Assembly (NCBI GenBank): GCA_036897625.1
Contig: JAYMTA010000877.1
Span: 1-23,464 of the forward strand
Direction: 5' to 3'
From: Pelargonium cotyledonis
Lineage: Eukaryota; Streptophyta; Magnoliopsida; Geraniales; Geraniaceae
Length of the DNA stretch: 23,464 nucleotides
Shown: positions 8,789-16,852 of the stretch, in pieces
Layout: each line of letters begins with the position of its first letter
Numbering within the stretch: the stretch's first letter is position 1
Notes under the pieces: model-generated
What the model saw: only the letters and a program-made list of their open reading frames with translations
What the model was told of the DNA's origin: nothing
The model's database searches: none
Translations under genes and position numbers: made by a program

Positions 8789-9045
8789 AGGTGAAATGCT
8801 TCAAGACCCCCCTAGACTCGTTTTTTTTCTTCTTAGTTTTGGCCCATACAGTAGCCACGCTGGACGTATGACGTGGCATGCCTACGTGGCACAACCGGTG
8901 ACGTGGCATGGGTCAACCGGCTACAGCAGGTTTCAGGGGTTGAAATAATAAAAAAGTACAGTACAGGGTTCGAAACGACTAAAGTCGAAGTACAAGGGTT
9001 AACTCTAAAAAAAGGCAGTTTAGGGGATCTGAGAACAATTAACCC
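8789..9045 (-). repeat. Right arm of the 1124-bp MITE
   Basis: Inverted copy of 7922-8175, with the same double-ended design and the same four ACGT-core motifs (about 8858-8910). It differs from the left arm by scattered substitutions and a small length difference in the T-rich run. Confidence 0.8.
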
Positions 9046-9054
9046 TTTTCTAAT

Positions 9055-9689
9055 TTCCCCTTCTCATGTAAAATACATGCACATCCATGAACACATGAGT
9101 ACCCCTTCAGTTGCCATCTTCTACATGTGCAAAGAGACTTGCTCAAGTACACCACAAACTTGTGGTCTTTAAGTTTGACCTCATATCCATCTATGCCATA
9201 TCCAGTCCAATGCCATTCTTTACTTCTCTTCTTAATGACGACTAGCTCTTTTGCTATTCTTGGTGCATACATTTCATTCCACTTATGTATTGCATCTCTT
9301 TTCTCAACCATCTTTTTCATGACATATAATCTTATTTCCTCCAACATACTAATAATGGGCAAGGCTTTTGCTTCTATTATCCTTCCATTAAAAGTTTCAC
9401 ACATGTTGTTGCCCACACTATCGCACTTGGAAGCATCACTAAAGAATACCCTACTCCAAAATTTTGGGTGTAGGGTCTCTTTCATCTTCACAAACTCTGC
9501 AGGACTCAACTCTGTCATCCTACTTAAATAGCCCCACATCTCACATACTGAACTAGACTTTGCAGCAACCCAATACTGTCTTCTCAACTCTTTCCCTTTG
9601 AAGTGCTTCCTCCAATTAGCGTAGAGGTGCCTAACACACATCCTCTGTTCAGCTTGACGCATGTAATCATGCACTGCATGCACAAGTCC
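9055..9689 (-). pseudogene. Transposase exon: end of DDE domain and SWIM zinc finger (open over 211 codons)
   Basis: The longest clean stretch of the transposase. It opens at the intron acceptor (9690-9691) with GLVHAVHDYM, which completes the conserved DQQKGL split by the intron. Then come CVRHLYANWRKHFKGKELR and WGYLSRMTELSPAEFVKM, the MULE-domain block CDSVGNNMCETFNGRIIEA with the likely third catalytic acid in CETFN, and PIISMLEEIRLYVM. The end carries the SWIM finger, CTCRRWQLKGYSCVHGCAC (CXC...CXH). The exon continues across the MITE at 7921. This part alone identifies the gene as a MuDR-like transposase. An upstream ATG at 9704 lies in the intron and is not a real start. Confidence 0.85.
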
Positions 9690-9769
9690 CTGCAAACGTG
9701 TCAATATAAGTATTTGATCAACAAACGTAACAATGGACCAAATTAGTCACAAGTTCAAAGAAGTCTAAC

Positions 9770-9999
9770 CTTTTGCTGATCTAAAATGACCACCCATTTT
9801 TGTCCATCTCCCAATCCTAAGTCCCTGCTAAGGAGATTGACAAACCGATTCCATGATGATAGGCTTTATCCTTCAACAACTGCTCAAGCAATAGGGTAAC
9901 TTTGGTTGTTTCCATCCCTACCGATAGCAGCAAGTATCTCACCCTTAATGAGCCCTTTAAGAAAACATCCATCTAGCCCAATTACTTTACTACATCCAC
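9770..9999 (-). pseudogene. Transposase exon: start of the DDE domain
   Basis: Reads GCSKVIGLDGCFLKG (first catalytic Asp in GLDG), then after a one-base shift GEILAAIGRDGNNQSYPIA, a stop where Trp is usual, AVVEG, a stop, SLSSWNRFVNLLSRDLGLGD, and WVVILDQQK with the second catalytic Asp (DQQKG, completed after the intron). The donor is AAAG|GTTAGA at 9769. The upstream border, just before GCSK, is the left end of the CACTA-like insertion. Known plant MULE transposases run ...RIY.CF.A.K.G...GC...IGLDGCFLKG without a break. Confidence 0.8.
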
Positions 10000-10017
10000 C
10001 ACTACCAAAAAACACTG

Positions 10018-10395
10018 TTTTTGCAAGCAAATTGCAAGCCATTTGAGAGCACTTTGAGAGCAACTTCGTTTTGCTAGCAATTTGCGAGCAAAAACTTGCT
10101 CACACAAAAGAAGCTAGCTAATTGCTCACAACGCAATTTTGCTCACTAATTGCTCACAAGCTGCAAGCAATTTGCGAGCATGAATTTGCTCGCAATTAGC
10201 GAGTATTTGAGAGCAAAATAGTGCTCGGTATTCAGCAAGAAAATAGCTAGTAAATAGTTGCTCGCAAGTTTTCGAGCATTTAGCGAGCAAGTCTCAAGCA
10301 AAATTTGTGAGTAAATTTGCTCGTTAATTAGTGAGCAACTTGGAAGCAAATCTTTGCTCGCTAAATAGCGAGCAAAGTGACCAAATACATTGCTT
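10018..10395. repeat. Left subterminal repeat array, TTGC-GAGCAA motif
   Basis: About twenty imperfect copies of a 10-12 base motif in both orientations, such as TTTGCGAGCA, TTGCTCGCAA, TAGCGAGCAA and TTGCTCACAA. Neighbouring opposite copies could form small hairpins. Such arrays are taken as transposase binding sites in CACTA elements. Confidence 0.75.
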
Positions 10396-10603
10396 GCTTT
10401 GTACTCTTGTGCATTGCTCTTTGATTCATAAAATTATATGACACAACCGTCATCTTTAATTCATTCGCAAACATACATAAATAAAATGAACAATAGATAT
10501 TATACTGTACGTATACAAAATTAATTTATCATCTAATATCTTAAGTATTTAAGTACATAGACTCTTAAACTCAAACACTAATACAATTTTAGTTACAAGT
10601 CTA

Positions 10604-10867
10604 TTACAAATAAATAAGCAATATCTTATGAGATTCTTCTTCTTCATCATTGGAAGACTCTGTCAACCCATCCATTTTTCTCTTATTCTTCTTTGACTTG
10701 CAAGAAATTGATACCTTGTTAATCTTTTCCACCATGTTTTCTGCAAGTTTACATTGAAGCTCCACGAATGACTCAACATTTCCATATCTTATTTTCCACT
10801 GGTACTTACATGAAATAATTAACTTGTCTACATTTTGACATCTTGAAACAATTCTGCTCCCCAACAT
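10604..10867 (-). other. Unrecognised open frame inside the CACTA-like element
   Basis: An 87-codon frame with a Lys-rich patch (SKKNKRKM) and an acidic tail (SSNDEEEESH) before its stop. Composition looks more coding than its surroundings, and on the same strand just upstream RMKGQAECWGAELFQDVK reads in another frame, so it may be the end of a longer decayed gene. I do not recognise it; it could be a captured exon or a remnant of an element protein. Confidence 0.25.
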
Positions 10868-10987
10868 TCAGCTTGTCCTTTCATCCTAGTTAATAAACAA
10901 CAATGAAAAAAATAATAATAATCAAAGTAGCGAAGCAAATTAAAGAAATTGATAGCTTCTGTGCAACATTAAGACTAGCAGTATAAA

Positions 10988-11004
10988 ATATATATATATA
11001 TATA
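10988..11004. repeat. TA microsatellite
   Basis: An uninterrupted run of alternating A and T inside the CACTA-like element. Confidence 0.8.
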
Positions 11005-11207
11005 CATATCCGTTATCCTTTTGAGCAAACTGATACAAGCATCTCCTTTCAATATCAAAAAAGAAAACCATAAAAAGCATAATAATCAAGTGATAATTAA
11101 TACAACAAACATAGAAACACAAACCCAGAATTGGATGCACATTTGTAAACAAACTATCAAAATCTGTCCCAAAAAACAAACAACTCTATATCCAAAAAAC
11201 ACAGTAC

Positions 11208-11311
11208 CTATTATTCAAGAGGTTCTTGACGGCAACTCTGTTACCATCTCCAAGAATCCCACTATAAACAATACCATACCCACCTTCACCAATCACAAGG
11301 AATACAAGTTT
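11208..11311 (-). pseudogene. Captured exon fragment of a receptor-like kinase (At1g01540-type), glycine loop
   Basis: Minus-strand frame: [30 protein letters not shown]. It has the glycine-rich ATP loop GEGGYG and the VAVK lysine (subdomains I-II of a protein kinase). The NLLNNR ending is characteristic, as I recall, of the plant receptor-kinase group around At1g01540/At4g01330, where RGQAEKEF follows. The fragment ends at AG|GTACTG, a plausible splice donor in the middle of the Arg codon, so a genuine exon border seems to have been captured. Upstream, similarity stops just before VIGEGG. No other kinase subdomain is present. Confidence 0.65.
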
Positions 11312-11957
11312 GTGTTTGTGTATGAGAGAGATTTGTTTGGCCTATCCAAATTAAGGTAACAAAAGTTATAAAAAATGAACATTGATAGAATCTAAAAAAT
11401 GAATATGGTGAAACTGTACAAGATGTTATAACTTGGTGCAAGAGTTAAATCCTTTGCTCATGCTAAACTTGAGATTTTTGTGTCCATTTCCTGCCTCAGC
11501 AACTAAACGAAGCACAAGCAATTCCCAGACCTAATTCAAAACAAATCAACACCAAAACACAAAACAAACAAACCTATGACGTTGATCACTAAAACATGTA
11601 AAATCAATGGGGAACACAAATACCTCAGTAGATCGAGAAACCCTAGTCAGAAGCTTACACCAAGTTATTGACCCAAGTCGGAGGAGGCAAAGTGAGAGTG
11701 ATAAGAGAGAGAAGCAGAAATGGCGACTCTAAAAACCTAGCACAGGTACGGTATTGTGTGTGGTCCAATGCGACTGTCAGCGCCTGGAAGATCCGAAGTG
11801 TTAGACAAGAGAGAGAGGAAGAGAAAAAGAAAGGGAAATATATGTACAAAGAGAGGATGCTTACCTCGCTGGTAACAGAGAAGGCTCCGAAGGAGCTGGC
11901 CGTCAGATTCGCACGGGAGGCCAGAGCTGAACAGAGGAGAGAGGCCAGACTAAACGA

Positions 11958-11981
11958 ATATATATATATATATATATATAA
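11958..11981. repeat. AT microsatellite, 24 bp
   Basis: An uninterrupted alternation of A and T just inside the right subterminal array of the CACTA-like element. Confidence 0.85.
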
Positions 11982-12014
11982 GTTTTATATGGCTTAGGTA
12001 GGGTTTTTCAGATG

Positions 12015-12465
12015 TACCGAGCAATTTTCGACCCTGTGGCGAGCAACTCGCATGCTGGTAGTTAACAACAAATTTTGCTCGCAAATTACTCGCAGGTTTG
12101 GAGAGTAATTATCATGCACTTAGGAAAATCGAAAACAATGTCATTTTAACTTTAAATGTTTGTGAGCAATTTTGTGAGCAAGAATTTGCTCTCCAATTTG
12201 CGAGTACTTTACGGGCAATTTGCAAGCAACATAAAATATTGACATTCTACATTTTCGCTTCGTGAGCAATTTGTGAGTGAATCGTTGCTCGCTAACTTTG
12301 TGAGCAATTATCAAGGACTTCATGAGCAATTTGAGATGGTAATATAGCCGCGAAATTTAGGCGCCAAATAATCGAAAACAAAAAATATTGCGAGGACATT
12401 GCAAGCAAATTGATGGAAAAATTGCGAGTTAATTTCCTCATTGCTACTTGCTTGTTAACTTTTTG
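12015..12465. repeat. Right subterminal repeat array, TTGC-GAGCAA motif
   Basis: The same motif as in 10018-10395, for example TGGCGAGCAA, TTTGCTCGCAAA, TTTGTGAGCAA and GTTGCTCGCTAA. It is looser and more decayed than the left array, especially after 12330, in line with the missing right terminus. Confidence 0.7.
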
Positions 12466-12469
12466 CTCA

Positions 12470-13573
12470 AAACATATATATTCTCTTGAAATGTGGCTGG
12501 TCCCCAGGGTTAGGAATAAAGTTTTGTAACTCAACTGTACTACCCGGGTTTGACCTTTTAATCTCAGCCACATACCTATTTAAGTCTTTAAACTCCTCTA
12601 AGTACTATTTTGACATCTCTCTATGTATTATGGCCTTTGCTTTTCTACATTGAACTAATAAACTGACCTTCAAGTTCAATTGTTTCCAAATCAAAGCTTT
12701 CATGGAAGTAGACTTAATAAGAGGACACTCAATTAATACATCCTTTAAATGCTGCCCAATTACCCTAGAAGTTAACCTTGTGACTGCCTCCAATTCGGTG
12801 CACTCGAGCTCATGAACAAATGACTTGACAACAAATTTTCCAACCTCTTTGTCCTATGAACACCATATTCTCCAAAGGCAATCAGTTTCCTTGCATTTTA
12901 CACATACCCTCTCCTTATCATTTTTCTTGAACTTTACCTCCCTCCTGAATTGTACCACATACCTATGGACAACTTCAATGAAGTGCTGTTTGTGCAAGAA
13001 TTGTTGCTTTAGGAAGAACCCAGCAAATGGAACTGTTGGATTGTATTCAAATGTTGTTACCTCCTCTCTTTTTCTTCCAATATCAACTTCTTCTACTTCA
13101 TCAGCACTATGAACAGACACGTCACCTTCAGAGTCATAATACACTTCTTCACCTCTAGTCCTCCCACCGGTCCCTTCAAACCCATTTGCAATTGGATTGA
13201 CAGTTTGTACTTCAGGCTGAATTGACCCATGACCAGCACCTGAAAGACCCTCTTCCATATCTTCATCATCATGCTCCTCATCATCATCATTCCTATCACC
13301 TCCATCTTGCCCATCAGCATCAGCATGGCCATCATCAACAATAGGCACAATTTTTTCACCTGCTTCCATTTCTGCCACATATCTCTCACCTCTACACAAC
13401 TTATTGTACCTCAATATATGCTCCCTAGCTTCCCGAAGTTCCTAATCTAATTCCTCACTACCAACAGGATCATCTAAGTCTTCATTATCAGTTGCATCAT
13501 CCTCACCTGATGAACTCCCATTTTGCTCTACAAATCCCTCATCATGTTGTTGTTGATCGATGTTGCCCAACAT
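12470..13573 (-). pseudogene. Transposase N-terminal exon: acidic region and MuDR DNA-binding domain
   Basis: Frame from ATG at 13573: MLGNIDQQQHDEGFVEQNG, an Asp/Glu-rich stretch with a stop after GSEELD, ELREAREHILRYNKL, a second acidic run, then FAGFFLKQQFLHKQHFIEVV and HRYVVQFRREVKFKKND, ERVCVKCKETDCLWRIWCS. This is the MuDR DNA-binding pattern F....F...V..YV...R.V.F.KND..RV..KC....C.WR. Next come a stop where Trp is usual, DKEVGKFVVKSFVHELEC, a helix-rich part ending VQCRKAKAIIHREMSK, a stop, YLEEFKDLNRYVAEIKRSNP, and GSTVELQ...HFKRIYMF, the usual entry to the DDE domain. It stops there at the right border of the CACTA-like insertion. The start ATG is the first in frame, but a frame shift upstream is possible. 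Confidence 0.75.
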
Positions 13574-14361
13574 TTGCTTCACCATCACTCATTTTACCAA
13601 CACTGCATAAACATCAAACAACCAATCAAATATTAATTAACAATAGGCAACATGTGAAGATGGGTGCAAGTGCATATTGGTGCAATGTAGGATGCATGTG
13701 AATTTTGACTATGCAACTTGTAATATTAAATCATAATCTTCTTTCTGGGACCCTACCATACTAATAGACTCCATAAGAAACAATATAATATTAAAGCAGT
13801 TTTGACAATAATCTCTAGTCATTTGTATGTGTGATCTAGAGAGAGGATACTTCAACTTCAAGTCCAACCATAGCAGAGTAAAGCATGAGTTCAACAAATG
13901 TATGAAAACTAGCATAACCTAAAACGAGAACAAATTCAATCATGTTTGAGATAGAGATGTGGCCTAAATGCAATGTAACATTTTTAGTCCAATAATAGCA
14001 AAGGCTAAACATATACATGATCAATACAATCAGAGAAGAGAACAAATAACAAAGGAAAAAGCAACTTATAATAATACTTAATATTCGTGTGATTATTGAA
14101 CTTTTGAAGGAACAAATCCAAACCAGGGAATGAATATGTAACAGAAAAGTGTGGAATTATGACACATCACTCAATGGTCTGTGATTATCTTTACTTCCAT
14201 TTGGACATTAAATCACCTCTTTCAAGTACTGTTACTGTTTTGACATCTCTCTGTATAGAATGCAACTTGTAAATTTACATTGTGCAGGTCCAAATGTGTG
14301 GACCAAAATTAAGAAATTAAATATTCGTGTGGCCCCTTCATGCACTCTCTGGCTACTACTT
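13574..14361. other. 5' flank of the MULE transposase, no gene
   Basis: AT-rich DNA upstream of the transposase start. It should hold the leader, perhaps a 5' UTR intron, and part of the promoter. The short open frames here are not convincing. Confidence 0.5.
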
Positions 14362-14373
14362 AAAAAATCCCCC
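14362..14373. repeat. Putative 12-bp target duplication of the LINE
   Basis: AAAAAATCCCCC here recurs at 21032-21043 directly after the LINE poly-A tail. The sequence is simple and its A part merges with the tail, so the TCCCCC portion is the informative part. Confidence 0.5.
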
Positions 14374-14846
14374 CGTGCAACTAGAAGCTTTGTGGAAAAA
14401 CTCTCTCTAGAGCTTCCTCTCCCTTTAGGAGCCTCCCACTGTTCCCTTTCCTTCTTCTGAACCAGACTCGTCTGCTTCTCTGTGATTCTGTCTTGCTCCC
14501 TCTCTTTCTTTGCTTGCTGTGATCTCTGCATTCGTCTGACTTTTTGAGTTAATTCCTTGTACTTAGTTTTTGAACTGTATTTTGCTCTCATATCACCATT
14601 ACAGCCTCCCTCCTTGTCAGACTTAGGGAACTGATCAAGAACCATCACCTTTCTTTCTTGTCTTTTCCTTTATATCCTTCCCTTTCTCATCCATTAAATT
14701 TTCTTTCCTGAAGTAGATTAAACAGTTCTTCTATATTTAGTGTAGTTTCAAAAAAATTTCCTTTATTTGCTTTCTTTTCCCATGCACATCTGTTTCTAAA
14801 ACCCTTCATCCTCGTTTGCTTACCATTTTCACGGCTCTACCCATTT

Positions 14847-16852
14847 ATGGATTCTCACCAAAGCTATAACGATTTTTTCTTTCATAGAAGAGGATGGAAC
14901 ATCGATGTACCCCCCAATGATGTTTTTAGCCAGCAACACAAACTTGATCTTAGCCTTGTAGCAATCTTTGTTGATAACATAGAGTTTGATGCAAATTTTC
15001 TCCATACTTGGTTAATGGAGATTTGGCGTTTCCCCTATGCTTTCTCCACCCGAAACCTCTTGCCCAACAAGTTCATGCTTATTTTTTCGGACCCAAGAGA
15101 TCGCAGTCTGGTCCTCTCCGAGGGACCATGGAACCCCGATGCAAGCACAACACCCCGATAATATCTTCCCTGAAGATATCCAGCTCTCGTCGAGTGATGC
15201 TACCCGCTTCCGTCGATCACCGGGTATGGAGTTTCTCCTCAACTCCGGGAACCTTCTTATGTTTATCCCGCTGATCTATCTATTTTACTCGGAAAATACC
15301 CCTCCAAGCTCTTACATGCCGGAGGAGTCCTACGGAATACCATCGGAGGAAATTGATCCAAACCGCCGCCGGTATCAACCAAGTGATGATCCCATGCATG
15401 CTCTTCGTCCATGCTCCACCATGCATGTTGGAGAAAGTTCTCGGTCTCGTACGGTACCACCAACTGCTTCTGATAATTTGTGCAATGTTCCTAGCATGAC
15501 ACGTGCAACATCCAGTTTGTTCCCAACTAATACTGTGATCCCAACTAAAGAGTCCCATCCATTCCCAACTGAAATTCTCTCTCCCCCCATCAACCTCAGC
15601 ATCCGTACACCACCCCTATACGCATTTATAACTCTCAGCTGAACCCCATAAATAACAATTCCCTCCATCCATCTCCCATTATTGCATCCAACCAACCAAA
15701 CCCTTCTATCCTTGGGCCTTATCTTCGGCCCAACACAGCTGCAGATCATGCCCACAAATATTATGGGCCGGATATACCACTTGATTTAATAGCCAATCCT
15801 TTGGGCTTTGCCCCTAACCCCGGCCCGATAATCACTCAAGCCCACTCTCCAGCTACTGAAGACTCATCGTCTTCGTCTGCTTCATCTGAACCAGCCACCA
15901 AGTCTTCGTCGGAATCAGGTGATAATTCCGAATCTGTCAGCATGAAAATTAACGTCGGCGAGGTCATCTCCCTCTGTGTCATCCGTCGCCGTCGCTCGCG
16001 GATGTCCCTCCCCAATCTCTGTTTTGAACGGGTCTGCCGTTATGAGGGGCACTCCGGACCCCCTTTCAGCCGCCATCCAAGCTTCCCTTGATCATTCATA
16101 TATAGTGGCTCGGTCTCTCCCGGACATCATTTCGCCCAACATCAATTCCGACCAAGAAATATCCCTCCACGCTTTGGTGCAAAGCAAGCTAGCGGTTTCA
16201 AACCCTCTCCCTCGGATTGTCGAGCTTGGTCAGTCTCGGTCACATGGAAAAGAACCGACTCGGGTCGTCGGTTTAGGGCTCTCTCAGCCTCCTGATTATG
16301 CTTCTTCTAAGGTCACCGGAGCGGGCCCATCTCGGCCATCGGGCCTTAAGAATACCGTGTTCCGTCCGGTCATAGGTCCTAGACCTAGGCTTTCTAGGGC
16401 GGACAAGGGTAAGGCTCCTATGACTCACTCCAAGACTTTTAGCGAAAAAATCCGTCAGAGGAGAGGCAGCCAAGGTTGTCATCAAAGGAGCTTATGCTAA
16501 AGGAAAAGAATCAAAAGCGGTTTCTACTAGATGCCGACCCAAAAATCATCTATTCCCGCGCTCCTTTTTCTCGGCTGCATGCATTGTCCCCAACAAGAAA
16601 AGGCCGTCTACTTCCGACCTAGGGGGTTATCTCATGAAAAGGCAGCAATCTCCCTCTGTACACGTTAAAAATTATTTCCTTGATAATATGTTTGATTACA
16701 TGGTATCTGGTCCCCCTGATGATATTGCTAGAATTAAGAATAATCTATTTCATCAACACTGCGATTTAGCGGCCGCAATTGGTGGTCTGAACTTAAATGA
16801 GACCCTGGGTTCGGAGGAGACTGTCCCGTATCAGTCTCCTGAAACATTATGA
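14847..16852 (+). pseudogene. LINE ORF1 (DUF4283-type nucleic-acid-binding protein), decayed
   Basis: It starts MDSHQSYNDFFFHRRGW. The first 95 residues follow the plant LINE ORF1 pattern: LVAIFVDNIEFDANFLHTW, LMEIWRFPYAFSTRNLLPNK, FMLIFSDPRDRSLVLSEGPW. That matches DUF4283, which ends at an invariant GPW. The frame breaks just after GPWNPDA. Later parts in shifted frames are Ser/Pro-rich (15280-15640, and 15801-16500 with RRRRSRMS and PRLSRADKGKAP), as is usual for the linker and basic tail. The last 72 codons are clean, ending QSPETL at 16852. No CCHC knuckle is visible. The product would bind the element's RNA. At least two frame shifts are present. Confidence 0.65.

Larger units (their letters stand above)
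7922..9045. mobile_element. 1124-bp foldback MITE (MULE-like) inserted in the transposase exon
   Basis: It is flanked by perfect 9-bp duplications, TTTTCTAAT at 7913-7921 and 9046-9054. Its two arms (7922-8175 and 8789-9045) are about 90% identical in inverted orientation. Removing the element and one duplication rejoins the transposase frame exactly as HEKGKLEN-YISDWYKP. The middle (8176-8788) codes for nothing I recognise; it has a pyrimidine-rich patch at 8420-8700 and TTTTA repeats at 8763-8788. The element is non-autonomous and, from the close match of its arms, fairly young. Confidence 0.85.
10000..12465. mobile_element. CACTA-like element inserted in the transposase, carrying a kinase exon fragment
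   Basis: The left end begins CACTACCAAAAAACACTG exactly where the transposase frame breaks. About 380-450 bp at each end are packed with short forward and inverted copies of TTGCGAGCAA/TTGCTCACAA, the subterminal-repeat style of CACTA elements. The right end has no recognisable mirror of CACTACC, and the transposase resumes near 12465-12470, so the right tip is lost or badly worn and a 3-bp target duplication cannot be shown. The middle holds an unknown ORF, a receptor-kinase exon fragment, UTR-like text (11620-11720) and TA microsatellites. No CACTA transposase is visible, so it is non-autonomous. Confidence 0.6.
7192..13573 (-). pseudogene. MuDR/MURA-like transposase gene, interrupted and decayed
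   Basis: Exons on the minus strand, as I read them: 13573 to about 12470 plus 9999-9770 (one exon split by a CACTA-like insertion); 9689-9055 plus 7921-7627 (one exon split by a MITE); 7552-7348; 7263-7192. Introns 9690-9769 (80 bp), 7553-7626 (74 bp) and 7264-7347 (84 bp) begin GT and end AG. Domain order is acidic N-terminus, MuDR DNA-binding domain, DDE transposase domain, SWIM zinc finger, CCHC knuckle, RG-rich tail. The protein would bind its own TIRs and cut and paste the element in the nucleus. About six to eight in-frame stops and one or two frame shifts are present, many explicable as C-to-T or G-to-A changes. It lies in the expected place between the TIRs of the 16.4-kb MULE. Confidence 0.85.

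Noticed and set aside
9127-9531. 134-codon plus-strand frame
   Set aside because: Antisense shadow of the transposase SWIM/DDE exon, which has strong family motifs on the minus strand.
13093-13389. Met-rich 98-codon frame
   Set aside because: Out-of-frame reading of the acidic N-terminal repeat of the transposase.
14225-14260. Short match between 14232-14250 (TTTTGACATCTCTCT) and the transposase at about 12610
   Set aside because: Only about 30 bases and interrupted by a 6-base gap; probably chance or a tiny local duplication, not a second transposase copy.
14232-14648. 138-codon minus-strand frame rich in Lys, Arg, Glu and Gln
   Set aside because: It crosses the inferred 5' border of the LINE and is what a pyrimidine-rich 5' UTR gives when read on the opposite strand.
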